This document shows positions 53,276-63,197 of a DNA stretch of 64,000 bases, in pieces; the first letter of the stretch is position 1; each line of letters opens with the position of its first letter. The stretch lies in assembly GCF_900102315.1 (NCBI RefSeq), contig NZ_FNBL01000011.1:62001-126000 (forward strand). The letters run 5' to 3'. A program made the translations under genes and the position numbers. The notes below the pieces were generated by a model that made no database searches, was not told where the DNA came from, and was given only the letters and a program-made list of their open reading frames with translations. Source of the stretch: Celeribacter baekdonensis (GTDB lineage Bacteria; Pseudomonadota; Alphaproteobacteria; Rhodobacterales; Rhodobacteraceae).

Positions 53276-54880
53276 ATGGACGAGCTGAGCACAGGGCGGG
53301 TCGTCATTGTTGGGGCTGGGCTTGGCGCGCTTTACGCGGCATTGAAACTTGCGCCACGCCCGGTGTTGATGATCTCACCAGAGGCCTTGGGCGAAGGTGC
53401 CAGTTCGGCTTGGGCACAGGGCGGGGTCGCGGCCGCCATGCATGGCGCCGACAGTGCCGCAGACCATGCCCGCGACACCGTCCGTGCCGGGGCAGGGACG
53501 GTTGATGCCCAAATCGCCACACAGGTCACCGCCGAGGCCCGCGCGCATATCCTTGATCTGACCAAACTGGGCACGCCCTTTGACCGCACGGCTGAAGGCG
53601 GATATGTGCTGTCGCGTGAGGCGGCACATAGTTTTGCCCGCGTGGTCCGGGTGCGCGGAGATCAAGCCGGGGCGGAGATCATGCGCGCTTTGATTGCCGA
53701 AGTCCGTGCCACCCCGTCGATTCAAGTGTTAGAAGGGGTGATGGCCACCGGGCTTCAGGCCGAGAATGGCCGTGTCACCGGCCTCGAAATTGCGCGCTGT
53801 GATGCGCATTACGACACCGGGCTCTCCACATCATGCCGCTTGCATGGTGCCGCCTATATCTTGGCCGGCGGCGGGTCGGGTGGGCTTTATGCCCTGACCA
53901 CCAATCCACCGCGCATTCGCGGACAGGTGATCGGCATGGCCGCCCGCGCAGGGGCCGTGATCGCCGATGCGGAATTTGTGCAATTTCACCCCACGGCCAT
54001 GGCCACCGGGGCCGATCCCGCCCCTTTGGCGACCGAAGCGCTGCGCGGAGAAGGTGCGGTTTTGATCAACCGCCATGGTGAACGCTTTATGCTGGGGCTG
54101 CATCCCGATGCGGAACTCGCGCCCCGCGACATTGTTGCCCGCGCCATTTATGCCCAGACCCAAGCGGGCCTGTGCCCTGCACTCGACACACGCGACGCCC
54201 TTGGCGCCCGTATCCTGACCGACTTTCCGGCTGTGGCCAAGGCCTGTCTTGAGGCCGGGATCGACCCGGTGCGCGACCCGATCCCGGTGGCCGCTGCCGC
54301 GCATTACCACATGGGCGGGATCGCCACCGATGAGGCCGGGCGCAGCACGCTTGCGGGCCTGTGGGCCTGTGGCGAAGCGGCTTCGACCGGCTTGCATGGG
54401 GCGAACCGGCTGGCCTCAAACGGGTTGCTTGAGGCTTTGGTCTATGCCCACCGCTGTGCGGTGGATATTGCTGCCACACTCGGGCCTGTCACGGATGAGG
54501 CGGTGCCGATCGTCATTTTGCCGAACTTGGCCACCGCCCAGCCTCCTGATCCCGCATTGGTGACACGGCTGCGCCGCGCCATGACCGATGGGGCCGGTGT
54601 GATCCGTGATGCCGTTGGGCTGACCCGCACCTTAGCCGACATTGCAGAGATTGAAGCGGCACAGCCCGATTGCCCCGCTTTGCACAATATGACGGCCACC
54701 GCGACACTGATCGCGGCGGCTGCGCTGTTGCGGGAAGAGAGCCGTGGCGCGCATTGTCGGTCGGATTTTCCCGAGACGAAGGGGACGACAGGCACCCGCT
54801 CGTCTCTCACGCTTTCCGATGCCTTTACCCTCTCTGAATCGCTGATCCAGCGTCCCCATCCAGAACCGGAGTTCCCATGA
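53276..54880 (+). CDS. nadB: L-aspartate oxidase NadB
   Basis: 534 aa flavoprotein of the succinate dehydrogenase family: FAD site VIVGAGLGALYAALKL near residue 10, SSAWAQGGVAAAMHGADS near residue 43, active-site EFVQFHPTAM, and GGIATDEAGR...GLWACGEAASTGLHGANRLA in the C-terminal half. It oxidises aspartate to iminoaspartate for NadA. It starts 5 bp after nadA and overlaps nadC by 4 bp. Confidence 0.95.
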   Translation: MDELSTGRVVIVGAGLGALYAALKLAPRPVLMISPEALGEGASSAWAQGGVAAAMHGADSAADHARDTVRAGAGTVDAQIATQVTAEARAHILDLTKLGTPFDRTAEGGYVLSREAAHSFARVVRVRGDQAGAEIMRALIAEVRATPSIQVLEGVMATGLQAENGRVTGLEIARCDAHYDTGLSTSCRLHGAAYILAGGGSGGLYALTTNPPRIRGQVIGMAARAGAVIADAEFVQFHPTAMATGADPAPLATEALRGEGAVLINRHGERFMLGLHPDAELAPRDIVARAIYAQTQAGLCPALDTRDALGARILTDFPAVAKACLEAGIDPVRDPIPVAAAAHYHMGGIATDEAGRSTLAGLWACGEAASTGLHGANRLASNGLLEALVYAHRCAVDIAATLGPVTDEAVPIVILPNLATAQPPDPALVTRLRRAMTDGAGVIRDAVGLTRTLADIAEIEAAQPDCPALHNMTATATLIAAAALLREESRGAHCRSDFPETKGTTGTRSSLTLSDAFTLSESLIQRPHPEPEFP

Positions 54881-55728
54881 CCGCCATGTCCCCTCTGCCA
54901 GACCTGATTTTGGAGCCATTGGCCCGTGCGGCGCTGATGGAAGATCTCGGCACCTATGGCGACATCACCACCCGAACGGTGATCCCGGCGGGCACAAAGT
55001 ATCGCGCCCGGATACAGGCGCGCGAGGCGGGTGTGGTGTCCGGGATGCAAATCGCCGCCCTTGCCTGTCGATTGGTCGACCCGCAGCTTAGCGTCACGCG
55101 CCACATACCGGATGGGACCGTCATCACAGCAGGTGATCTGTTGATGGAGATTGAGGGGGATGCCGCCTCCATCCTGTCCGCCGAACGGGTCGCGCTCAAT
55201 TTTGCCGGACGCCTCAGCGGCATTGCCACGCTGACCGCCGCCTTTGTCGCCGAAACCCGCGGCACCAGGGCGCGCATCACCTGCACCCGCAAAACCACCC
55301 CCGGTCTGCGGCTTGTTGAAAAACAGGCGGTCTTGCATGGCGGCGGGTTCAACCATCGCTTTTCCCTGTCGGATGCGATCCTGATCAAAGACAATCACAT
55401 CGCTGCCGCCGGTGGCATTCGCCCGGTTTTACAGGCGGTCAAGGCCAGTGCCTCGCATATGATCCAAACCGAGATCGAAGTGGACCGTCTGGATCAACTG
55501 GCCGAGGTGCTCGACGAAGGCGGCGCGGATGTGGTGCTGCTCGACAATATGGACACGCCGACGCTGCGCGAAGCTGTCGCCATGACCGCAGGCCGGGTGA
55601 TCCTTGAGGCCTCAGGCAACATGCGGCTGGAACGCATCGCCGAGGTGGCCGCCACCGGGGTCGGATATATCTCCTCCGGCGCGCTGACTCATTCGGCGCG
55701 CACCCTCGATCTGGGGCTGGATTTTTGA
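54877..55728 (+). CDS. nadC: Quinolinate phosphoribosyltransferase NadC
   Basis: 283 aa. Key motifs: EDLGTYGDITTRTVIP near residue 22, CTRKTTPGLRLVEKQAVLHG near residues 135-154, LIKDNHIAAAGG, IQTEIEVDRLDQL and LDNMDTPTLREAV. It converts quinolinate and PRPP to nicotinate mononucleotide, completing the de novo route started by NadA and NadB. Translationally coupled to nadB by an ATGA overlap. Confidence 0.96.
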   Translation: MTAMSPLPDLILEPLARAALMEDLGTYGDITTRTVIPAGTKYRARIQAREAGVVSGMQIAALACRLVDPQLSVTRHIPDGTVITAGDLLMEIEGDAASILSAERVALNFAGRLSGIATLTAAFVAETRGTRARITCTRKTTPGLRLVEKQAVLHGGGFNHRFSLSDAILIKDNHIAAAGGIRPVLQAVKASASHMIQTEIEVDRLDQLAEVLDEGGADVVLLDNMDTPTLREAVAMTAGRVILEASGNMRLERIAEVAATGVGYISSGALTHSARTLDLGLDF

Positions 55729-55901
55729 CGCGATCACTCAAGAGGGTAAAGTCACGCGGCGAACAATGACGCCACGTGTTCGCCTAGTGGGGAGGGCGTT
55801 ACAGATTGATGCTGGTCTTCAGAATTGCGTCGCAGCCGCCTTTGCCGACCCAATAGGTGCCGACCTAATAAAAGCAGAATAGACGCGTAGACTGAAAGCA
55901 T

Positions 55902-56285
55902 CTAACCCGCTTCGAAGACATCGGCATCACCGGGCCTTGCATAGTAATCGCCTTTGTCGGCCACAAAAATATGCTTGCCAATACGCAAGGCGGAGGTGTC
56001 GTCCAGACACCCCGCGGCGATGCCAATACCGCTTTCGTCGTTCATGCGATAAAAGAGGCTGGAACCGCATCTGGCGCAGAACCCGCGCTTTGCTGTCTCT
56101 GACGACGCGTACCAGTGAAGGCCCGCGTCTTGCGTGAAGGTGAGATCGTCAAACCGGGCATGTGTCGAGGCCCAGAGGTGACCGCTCGTCCGGCGGCACT
56201 GGCTGCAATGGCAAACCGTGACGGTCTCCCGGATGTGCCTCACCTCAAAGGCCACAGCTCCGCACTCACATCTGCCCTTTGTCAT
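55902..56285 (-). CDS. GFA-family zinc protein (glutathione-dependent formaldehyde-activating-like)
   Basis: 127 aa from the ATG at 56285, with AAGGA 5 bp upstream; a longer frame runs into the EamA gene. The GFA cysteine set is complete: GRCECGAVAFEV, CHCSQCRRTSG and FCARCGSSLFYR, which bind two zinc ions. The family is named after Gfa but most members have unknown roles, often redox or aldehyde detoxification. It ends with FEAG and lies 53 bp downstream of the EamA exporter in the same direction, so they may be co-transcribed. Confidence 0.88.
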   Translation of the reverse strand: MTKGRCECGAVAFEVRHIRETVTVCHCSQCRRTSGHLWASTHARFDDLTFTQDAGLHWYASSETAKRGFCARCGSSLFYRMNDESGIGIAAGCLDDTSALRIGKHIFVADKGDYYARPGDADVFEAG

Positions 56286-56338
56286 TCCGATCCTTCCAGT
56301 CATCTGCCACATTCTCCTTTTTGCATCAATATCCGTGT

Positions 56339-57241
56339 TCACGTGCCACCATGCCTTTTCTCCCGAAAGATCGTGTCCACGCCGCTCGCGATGATGAGCG
56401 CCGCACCGACGATTGTCATCATGTCCAAGCGCTCTCGCCAGAGGACCCAACCAAAGAGCGTGGCCCAAAGTAGGCCAGTGTAATCCAGCGGTGCCACGAC
56501 AACGGCCGGAGCGCGGCGGAAGGCCTGTGTCATCATCGTCATCCCAGCGGTGCCGAACATGGCGATCCCCGCGAAAAGCCAGAGGTCCCCGGAGCGCACC
56601 GGCACCCAGACGAGAGGGACGATCAGCCCGCTCAACAGCGCCCCCGCGCAGGTCAGGTAGACGAGCAGCGTCCACACGCTTTCGCGCGGGTCGACCCAGC
56701 GGGCGCTGAGCATGAGCAATGCGTAGACAAGCGCCGTCGCGACGGGGAGCAAGGAGATCAGTTGAAAGGTCGCCCCGCCCGGACGGATGATCACGAGAAC
56801 CCCGAAAAACCCCGCCAATACGGCCAGCCAGCGCCGCCACCCGACCTTCTCCCCAAGGAAAAGCGCCGAAATCAGGGTGATAAAGAAGGGCGCGACAAAG
56901 ATCAGCGCCGTGGCCTCGGCCAGAGCGAGATGGATGAAGCTTGTGAAAAACATCATCGTGGCAGACACCCAAAGCGCGCCGCGCAGCAGATGTGCAACTG
57001 GCCGGTGCGACCGCAAGGCCGATGGGCCACCCATGAGCACCGCAATGACCACAGTGAACGGCAAGGCGATCACGTTGCGCAGAAAAAGGATCTGTAGGGG
57101 GGAATAATCGGCGGTCAGTGCCTTTGCGATTGCATCATTGGCGCTCAGACAGGCCACCCCCGCAATCATCAGAAGGATGCCCTGCATATAGGCTCCAGGC
57201 GCTTTGGAGAGCGCAGTGTGCACGGTGTGCATGGTCATCAC
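56339..57241 (-). CDS. EamA/DMT-family transporter
   Basis: 300 aa with ten hydrophobic segments in two EamA repeats: GILLMIAGVACLSANDAIAK opens the first, TALIFVAPFFITLISALFLG closes it, and VVAPLDYTGLLWATLFGWVL lies in the second. Members export amino acids, nucleobases or other metabolites. It is divergent from an Lrp-type regulator at 57406, a common arrangement for amino-acid exporters, so an amino acid is the likely cargo. The start follows GGAGGTG at 57242-57248 on the opposite strand. Confidence 0.88.
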   Translation of the reverse strand: MMTMHTVHTALSKAPGAYMQGILLMIAGVACLSANDAIAKALTADYSPLQILFLRNVIALPFTVVIAVLMGGPSALRSHRPVAHLLRGALWVSATMMFFTSFIHLALAEATALIFVAPFFITLISALFLGEKVGWRRWLAVLAGFFGVLVIIRPGGATFQLISLLPVATALVYALLMLSARWVDPRESVWTLLVYLTCAGALLSGLIVPLVWVPVRSGDLWLFAGIAMFGTAGMTMMTQAFRRAPAVVVAPLDYTGLLWATLFGWVLWRERLDMMTIVGAALIIASGVDTIFREKRHGGT

Positions 57242-57405
57242 CTCCAGGCGCAGCCTGTCCTCGTTGAGGCGGACACTGCGTCGTGATCACGTCCTTTCGA
57301 TGATGATCCTATGCCAGATTTCCGGAATTCTTCTTGCTTTATGGCCGGTGAACCCGCTTATTTTGGCATAAAGTAGCTAAGTATGACACATAAAAGGGGC
57401 ATCTC

Positions 57406-57867
57406 ATGCATGAGATTGATGAGGTCGACAGGCGCATCCTGCGCGTCATGCAGGCGGACGGGGCGCTTTCGGTCACGGAGATCGCCGACCGGGTCGGCCT
57501 GTCCCAGTCGCCTTGTTCGCGGCGCGTTTCCCGGCTCGTTGAAAACGGGATCATTCTTGGCAAAACCGTCATCCTTGATCGAAAGAAACTCGGGTTCAAC
57601 GCGATCGTGCTGGTGCGTATCAAGTTGACGTCTCACGGTCGCAAGTCCTTTGAACAGTTCCAACAGGCCGTGTTGCGCATCCCCGAAGTGCAGGTGGTTC
57701 AACTTATGCTGGGGGACTACGATTTCAATGTGCGCGTGGTGGTGCGCGACATGGATCACTTCCATGCCCTGCTGCAAAACCAGCTTGTGCTGCTTCCCGG
57801 TCTTCAGGAAATCCAGAGCTCTGTGCTGCTTGACGAGTTGAAATACACGACGCAGCTTCCCCTGTAG
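57406..57867 (+). CDS. Lrp/AsnC-family regulator
   Basis: 153 aa. N-terminal helix-turn-helix at residues 4-45 (DEVDRRILRVMQADGALSVT, then EIADRVGLSQSPCSRRVSRL); C-terminal RAM effector domain from about 65 with PEVQVVQLMLGDYDFNVRVV. AAAAGGGG lies upstream of the ATG. It is divergent from the EamA exporter and probably regulates it in response to an amino acid. Confidence 0.93.
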   Translation: MHEIDEVDRRILRVMQADGALSVTEIADRVGLSQSPCSRRVSRLVENGIILGKTVILDRKKLGFNAIVLVRIKLTSHGRKSFEQFQQAVLRIPEVQVVQLMLGDYDFNVRVVVRDMDHFHALLQNQLVLLPGLQEIQSSVLLDELKYTTQLPL

Positions 57868-57955
57868 GGCAGGGCATCGCGCCGGTTTTCGGGTCAGCGC
57901 TTTGCGACGACGGTTTTGGAATGGCTGCTCTGTTGACCCCAAAGATGCAAAGAGC

Positions 57956-57984
57956 GGTCAGCCTGATTGTCATTCAGGCTGACC
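57956..57984 (-). terminator. Hairpin terminator between lrp-like and ABC exporter genes
   Basis: GGTCAGCCTGA-TTGTCAT-TCAGGCTGACC, a perfect 11-bp stem just downstream of the convergent stops. On the minus strand it is followed by a moderately U-rich stretch, so it fits the ABC gene best. Confidence 0.75.
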
Positions 57985-57990
57985 GACGCG

Positions 57991-59748
57991 TTACCCAGCC
58001 AATGTTTGCCGCGCCCGCAGGGCACGATAGAGACCGCCCTCATGTGCCATGAGGTCCGACGGTGCGCCATCTTCAACAATCCGCCCACGATCAAAGACCA
58101 AAATGCGGTCCATCCGTTCCACCGTGGCCAAACGGTGCGCGATCACCAAAGTCGTACGCCCCTCCATCAGCCGCTCTGCGGCCTGCGCCACCTTTGCCTC
58201 GGCCTCTGAATCGAGCGAAGATGTCGCCTCATCCATGATCAGAACTGGCGCATTCGACAGGAAAGCCCGCGCGATGGCGACCCGTTGACGCTCCCCACCC
58301 GATAGTTTGACACCGCGCTCACCCACCTCCGTGCCAAAGCCTTTGGGCAGCCGCTCGATAAAATCGAGCGCCCCCGCGCGCTCGGCGGCGTCCCGGACAT
58401 CCTGCATCGACGCTCCGGGACGGGCGTAAGCGATGTTCTCAGCCAAAGAGCGGTGAAACAGCACCGGTTCCTGTGGGACAAGCGCGATATGTTGCCGCAA
58501 CACCTCCAAAGGGATGCGCGCGATGTCGACACCGCCCAGCGTGATCATACCGTCGTTGATTTCGTGAATCCGCTGGATCAGTTTCACAAAGGTTGTCTTA
58601 CCCGAGCCAGACCGCCCGACCAGCCCAACTTTCTGGCCCTCTGGGATGGCCACGTCCAGATTGGCAAAAAGCGGCATCGCAGCCCCGTCGTAGCCATAAT
58701 CCACATGGTTGAACGTCAGTGCCGCAGCACGCGGCGGCAAGGCGGCTTCGGGCCGTTTGGCGACAGAGGTTTCCGGGGTGGCGGCCATCAGCGCCACCAG
58801 TTCCTCGGCATCGTTGACGGCCTTTTGCAGCCCGCGCACATGGTTGCCCATCTGGCGCAAATAGCCATCAAGCATGCCGAGCGCGGAGACCACAAACGCA
58901 ATTTCGCCAGCATTGGCCAGATCGCGGCTATAGGCGACAAGAGCCCCGCCCAGAACGGTTGCGCGCAAGGCCCAGATCGTCATGTCCTGCGACAGGCCTG
59001 AAAAGGTGCCGCGCCGCCATGTGCGCCGACTGCGATGCGCCCATTTGTCCAAGACAAATCCCAGCCGCGTGTCTTCGCGCAGCTCGCCTGCGTGGGCGCG
59101 CACGACGCCGTTGGAGGTGATTGCATCGGCCAGCGCGCCGGAGACCCGGCTGTCCTGGGCATTGGCCAGTCGGGCCGCGGGCGCCACCCAGAACAGCGTC
59201 AGCGACATCGAAAGAGCCAAAAACACCAGCGCGCCGATCCCGGCAACGAGTCCGACCTCCCACCGAAACGCCGCCAATGTTCCAATCGTGCCCAAAAGGA
59301 TCAACACCGAGGGCAACAGCGCCAACAAAAGCAGATCCGCCATTTCATCCAAGGCCCAAGCCCCGCGCGTGATTTTACGCACGGTCGACCCGGCAAAGGC
59401 GTTCGCGTGCCAGTCGGCGGGGAGCCGTTGAACATGGGCGAAAGCTTCGGCTTCGGCCGTGCGCATCGAGGGGATGGTCAGGTCGATGATGGCAAAATAG
59501 CTTAGAATTTTGGCGAGAACAGACAGGGCACCAAAGCCCAACAACGCCGCGAAGGCAGGCCATGGCGTGCCTGCCCCGGCCACCGCATCGACGAGGCGAC
59601 CCGTAAAAACAGGCACGGACAGATCGGCGGCAGATGAGACCAAGACCAGCGCCAAAATGGCGACGACCTTTCCCCTTTGCCGCATCCAAAGGCGGAAGGT
59701 GAACGAGAAAACACGCGCAAATGCGCCGTGAGCAGAAAAATGGAACAT
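57991..59748 (-). CDS. ABC exporter, fused permease-ATPase (MsbA/MdlB-like)
   Basis: 585 aa from the ATG at 59748; a GTG at 59805 in the same frame is an alternative start. The N-terminal half is a six-helix exporter domain (VVAILALVLVSSAADLSVPV near residue 30, IGTLAAFRWEVGLVAGIGAL). The nucleotide-binding domain has Walker A GRSGSGKTT, signature KLSGGERQR, Walker B LIMDEATSSLDSE and the switch histidine in VIAHRLATV. Half-transporters like this export lipids, drugs, siderophores or peptides as homodimers. It stands alone apart from a tiny ORF and a palindrome upstream. Confidence 0.9.
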   Translation of the reverse strand: MFHFSAHGAFARVFSFTFRLWMRQRGKVVAILALVLVSSAADLSVPVFTGRLVDAVAGAGTPWPAFAALLGFGALSVLAKILSYFAIIDLTIPSMRTAEAEAFAHVQRLPADWHANAFAGSTVRKITRGAWALDEMADLLLLALLPSVLILLGTIGTLAAFRWEVGLVAGIGALVFLALSMSLTLFWVAPAARLANAQDSRVSGALADAITSNGVVRAHAGELREDTRLGFVLDKWAHRSRRTWRRGTFSGLSQDMTIWALRATVLGGALVAYSRDLANAGEIAFVVSALGMLDGYLRQMGNHVRGLQKAVNDAEELVALMAATPETSVAKRPEAALPPRAAALTFNHVDYGYDGAAMPLFANLDVAIPEGQKVGLVGRSGSGKTTFVKLIQRIHEINDGMITLGGVDIARIPLEVLRQHIALVPQEPVLFHRSLAENIAYARPGASMQDVRDAAERAGALDFIERLPKGFGTEVGERGVKLSGGERQRVAIARAFLSNAPVLIMDEATSSLDSEAEAKVAQAAERLMEGRTTLVIAHRLATVERMDRILVFDRGRIVEDGAPSDLMAHEGGLYRALRARQTLAG

Positions 59749-59853
59749 GACAGTCTCACAACCGGGTCGGCTGTGCCTTGCAAATTGTTTGGAAAGTGAG
59801 GTCACGCGTGGACCAAGGCATCTGTAACTTTGGGCGAAATCGCCTCAGAAGCG

Positions 59854-59913
59854 TCAGATAAAGGCGTCTACGAAACCGGCGATCCCCGGGAGGAAGCGAT
59901 AAGCGATTGTCAT
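59854..59913 (-). CDS. Candidate 19-aa leader or small membrane peptide
   Basis: A 19-codon frame, MTIAYRFLPGIAGFVDAFI, preceded by an ideal ribosome-binding site (AGGAGG with 6-bp spacing). It lies 105 bp upstream of the ABC exporter in the same direction. The strength of the initiation signal is the main evidence; the peptide is hydrophobic and of unknown function. Confidence 0.4.
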   Translation of the reverse strand: MTIAYRFLPGIAGFVDAFI

Positions 59914-59935
59914 GTGCGTCCTCCTGGCAAGATGT

Positions 59936-59950
59936 GTCATTGAGAATGAC
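59936..59950. promoter_or_regulatory. GTCATT-GAG-AATGAC palindrome
   Basis: Perfect 6-bp arms around GAG, 23 bp before the candidate leader ORF, overlapping the likely -10 region of the leftward promoter. The TGAGAATGA core is reminiscent of Fur/Irr-type boxes. Confidence 0.45.
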
Positions 59951-60127
59951 TTAATCGGCGGTCACATGGTCCGTCAAGCAAAAGTTAAGTGACAGCCACC
60001 GGAGGATGTTTGCGTCTCCCGATGAAAAGCTCTTGTTGATTTTGAACCTGATTGATTTCGAAGCCCGGGCGGGTTCACTCGCGATAACAAATCCTGTCCC
60101 GCAGGAGCACGTGTTGTGCTCCATTGA

Positions 60128-60937
60128 TCACGTCTCAGGTGGCAGGGGCCATTTTGCACGTTTCCCGCCAATTTTTTCGGTCAATTCGCTGGCCGCCGTC
60201 ACGACTCTGCGGGCGACGACCTTCGTCAACTCGCCGGTCAGGCGCATCATCATCGCTGACACTGAAATGGCGCAGACCGCATCGCCATCCGGGCCCCAGA
60301 CAGGGGCCGCGAGGCAGCGCAGGCCACGCGCATGTTCTTCATTGTCCACGGCGTAACCCTGTGCCCGGATGTGTTTGATCTGATCCATCAGAGCCGGCAG
60401 GTCGTCAACCGAACGCGGCGTCATTGTGGGGAACCCGTGCCGGTCGCAAAATTCGGCGATCTGGGCATCGGGCCAAGTCGCCAAAAGCGCTTTCCCCATG
60501 GCCGAGCAGGTCGCAGGCACCCGTCCGCCGGGGGGAGAAATTGCGCGCATGATCTCGCGGCTCTCCACCTGGCTCAGCGTCACCAGATGTCCGTCGTCGA
60601 GATGTCCGAGATTGGCGGTTTCCCGCGTTTCGTCACGTAGCCGTCGCAGATAGGTCAGCGCCGGTGCCACATAGCTTCTCTTCTGGACATAACTGGCGCC
60701 CACCGCAAAGGCTTCATGGCCCACATGCCATTTCGACGTGGTTGGCTCAAAATGGGCAAAGCCCGAATGTTCCAACGTTGTCAAAAGCCGGTGTGTGGTT
60801 GAGACGGCCAACCCGGCTTGTGCTGCGAGGTCTGACACCCTTTGTCCCTCGGTCGCTGCCCCAAGCCGTTTCAAAAGCCCCAGAGCCCGCGAAACCGCCT
60901 GTACACCTCCGGTCTTTTCCGTCGCCATATCTGTCAC
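60128..60937 (-). CDS. IclR-family transcriptional regulator
   Basis: 269 aa; MATEK at 60928 is an alternative start three codons in. N-terminal winged helix ([40 protein letters not shown]) at about 12-60; C-terminal IclR effector domain ([40 protein letters not shown]). Divergent from glcB with a perfect 21-bp inverted repeat in between, so it most likely regulates glcB in response to glyoxylate, glycolate or a related acid. Confidence 0.93.
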   Translation of the reverse strand: MTDMATEKTGGVQAVSRALGLLKRLGAATEGQRVSDLAAQAGLAVSTTHRLLTTLEHSGFAHFEPTTSKWHVGHEAFAVGASYVQKRSYVAPALTYLRRLRDETRETANLGHLDDGHLVTLSQVESREIMRAISPPGGRVPATCSAMGKALLATWPDAQIAEFCDRHGFPTMTPRSVDDLPALMDQIKHIRAQGYAVDNEEHARGLRCLAAPVWGPDGDAVCAISVSAMMMRLTGELTKVVARRVVTAASELTEKIGGKRAKWPLPPET

Positions 60938-60948
60938 CGTGATCCTTG

Positions 60949-60969
60949 TTTTCCATATCGTGGAAAACT
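60949..60969. promoter_or_regulatory. Perfect inverted repeat, IclR-type operator
   Basis: GTTTTCCA-TATCG-TGGAAAAC: 8-bp arms with a 5-bp centre, between iclR and glcB. Core TGGAAA/TTTCCA half-sites are typical of IclR-family operators. Confidence 0.75.
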
Positions 60970-61033
60970 CTTTCTAAACAATATCCGCCTGCGGGGAAAG
61001 CGCGTACATCAAAAGACAAGAAGGAGATTTGAC

Positions 61034-63166
61034 ATGACATCATACGTTGCTCGCCACGGGCTGGACGTGGCCGAACCCCTCGCCACCTTCATCGAAACCG
61101 AGGTTCTCGTTCCCGGCGTGTCTGCGGATGCGTTCTGGTCCGGCTATGCTGCATTGCTGAAAGATCTTATGCCTGTGAACCGTATGTTGCTTGAGACCCG
61201 CGACAGGTTGCAGGCCGAGATTGACGCGTGGCACGCGGCCAATACGTTGGGCGATGGCACGGCGTATCGCGCGTTCCTGTCGGAGATCGGCTATCTGCAA
61301 CCGGAACCGGCCCCTTTCGCTGTCGAAACGCAGAACGTCGATGATGAAATCGCCGCCATCGCCGGACCCCAACTTGTGGTGCCCGTGATGAACGCGCGCT
61401 TTGCCCTGAATGCGGCCAATGCGCGCTGGGGCTCGCTTTATGACGCGCTCTACGGCACAGATGCCATCCCCGGCAAGGCAAGCGGCCGCGGATATGATCC
61501 GGCACGCGGCGCTCAGGTGATTGCCTGGGCACGGGCGCATCTCGACAAGGTGGCCCCGCTGAGCGGACAGAGCTGGGCCGATGTCACCGGGTTGGAGGTG
61601 TCGGACGGGGCTTTGCATGTCGCCGCAGGGGGCGTGGATGTGACGCTTGCCGATCCCGCTCAGTTTGCGGGCTATCGGGACACTGGCAACATTCTCCTTA
61701 CCGCCAACGGGCTGTTGATTGAGATCGTGATCAACCGCGACAGTCTGATCGGCAAGACCGATCCCGCCGGTATCGCCGATGTCCGGATCGAAGCGGCCCT
61801 GACGGCCATTCAGGACTGTGAGGATTCCGTCGCCGCGGTCGATGCCGAGGACAAATGTGCGGTTTACCGGAATTGGCTGGGTCTGATGACTGGCACATTA
61901 ACCGAAACCTTCGACAAAGCGGGTCAGCCGATGACACGGGCACTTGCCCCCGATGTCGCCTATCGTACGCCGGACGGCAGTTCCGTCACCCACCCCGGAC
62001 GTGCCCTCATGCTGGTGCGCAATGTCGGCCACCTGATGATGACCGACGCGGTCCGCATCGACGGTCAGGACACGCCGGAAGGCATCATGGACGCTGTCGT
62101 GACCGTGGCCTGCGCCATGCACGATCTGGCCAAGACGGACGGCCCGCGCAATTCGCGCAAAGGCTCGGTCTATGTTGTCAAACCGAAAATGCATGGGCCC
62201 GATGAGGTGGCTTTTGCCAACACGCTTTACGGTCGGGTCGAAGCTCTGCTGGGCCTGCCCGAAAACACCGTGAAGCTCGGCATCATGGATGAAGAGCGCC
62301 GGACGTCGGTCAATCTGGCCGCCTGTATCGCGGCGGTGAAAAATCGCTGCGTGTTCATCAACACCGGGTTTCTCGACCGCACCGGCGACGAAATCCACAC
62401 TTCGATGCAGGCCGGTCCCGTGATCCCGCGCGGGGAGATGGCCGGGTCCATATGGCTTTCGGCCTATGAGAACGGCAATGTCGATACCGGTCTCGCATGT
62501 GGCATGAAAGGTCAGGCGCAGATCGGCAAGGGCATGTGGGCCAAACCCGACGAGATGGCCGAGATGCTCGCCGCCAAGATCGCGCATCCGAAGGCCGGGG
62601 CCAACACGGCCTGGGTGCCGTCGCCAACCGCAGCGGTGCTGCACGCCACGCATTATCACGAGGTCGATGTCAGCGCCGTTCAAAACGAAATCGCGGATCG
62701 CACACGCGCCACGCGCGAAGCCTTGTTGACACCGCCGATCATGCACGGACGCAACCTGTCCGAAGCCGAGATTCAGCACGAACTTGAGAATGCGTGTCAG
62801 TCCATCCTGGGCTATGTGGTGCGCTGGGTCGATCAGGGTGTTGGGTGTTCGAAAGTGCCTGACATCAATGATGTGGCCCTGATGGAAGACCGTGCGACAT
62901 TGCGGATTTCCTCACAGTATTTGGCCAACTGGCTGTTGCATGGCCTGTGTTCAAAGGATGACATCGAAGCTGCGTTCCGACGCATGGCCCCAAAGGTCGA
63001 TGCGCAAAACGCCGGTGATGCACAGTACACCCCGATGGCCCCCGGTTTCGCGGGCGAAGCCTTTAATGTCGCCCGAGCGCTGGTCTTTGACGGCGTCAAC
63101 CAACCTTCGGGCTATACGGAACCACTTCTCCACGCGGCCCGCCGCCGTGTGAAAGACGCCCTGTGA
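61034..63166 (+). CDS. glcB: Malate synthase G
   Basis: 710 aa from the ATG at 61034 with AAGGAG 7 bp upstream; the open frame further upstream runs through the IclR operator and is not coding. Length and motifs match malate synthase [52 protein letters not shown] with catalytic acidic residues, and [14 protein letters not shown]. It condenses glyoxylate with acetyl-CoA to malate, letting the cell grow on glycolate, glyoxylate or C2 units. Isocitrate lyase is not in the window. Confidence 0.96.
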   Translation: MTSYVARHGLDVAEPLATFIETEVLVPGVSADAFWSGYAALLKDLMPVNRMLLETRDRLQAEIDAWHAANTLGDGTAYRAFLSEIGYLQPEPAPFAVETQNVDDEIAAIAGPQLVVPVMNARFALNAANARWGSLYDALYGTDAIPGKASGRGYDPARGAQVIAWARAHLDKVAPLSGQSWADVTGLEVSDGALHVAAGGVDVTLADPAQFAGYRDTGNILLTANGLLIEIVINRDSLIGKTDPAGIADVRIEAALTAIQDCEDSVAAVDAEDKCAVYRNWLGLMTGTLTETFDKAGQPMTRALAPDVAYRTPDGSSVTHPGRALMLVRNVGHLMMTDAVRIDGQDTPEGIMDAVVTVACAMHDLAKTDGPRNSRKGSVYVVKPKMHGPDEVAFANTLYGRVEALLGLPENTVKLGIMDEERRTSVNLAACIAAVKNRCVFINTGFLDRTGDEIHTSMQAGPVIPRGEMAGSIWLSAYENGNVDTGLACGMKGQAQIGKGMWAKPDEMAEMLAAKIAHPKAGANTAWVPSPTAAVLHATHYHEVDVSAVQNEIADRTRATREALLTPPIMHGRNLSEAEIQHELENACQSILGYVVRWVDQGVGCSKVPDINDVALMEDRATLRISSQYLANWLLHGLCSKDDIEAAFRRMAPKVDAQNAGDAQYTPMAPGFAGEAFNVARALVFDGVNQPSGYTEPLLHAARRRVKDAL

Positions 63167-63197
63167 CGGTGAGCGCAAACATCAAGGAAGAGACAAC

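Larger units (their letters stand above)
59749..60127. other. 379-bp region upstream of the ABC exporter
   Basis: Between the ABC exporter and the end of the IclR gene. It holds a 19-codon ORF, the palindrome at 59936-59950 and a possible leftward promoter (TTGACG near 59974). From about 60000 to 60127 nothing is recognised. Confidence 0.5.

Noticed and set aside
56286-56972. Long N-terminal extension of the GFA-family frame into the EamA gene
   Set aside because: The extension lies in another frame of the EamA gene on the same strand, whereas the start at 56285 has a proper ribosome-binding site.
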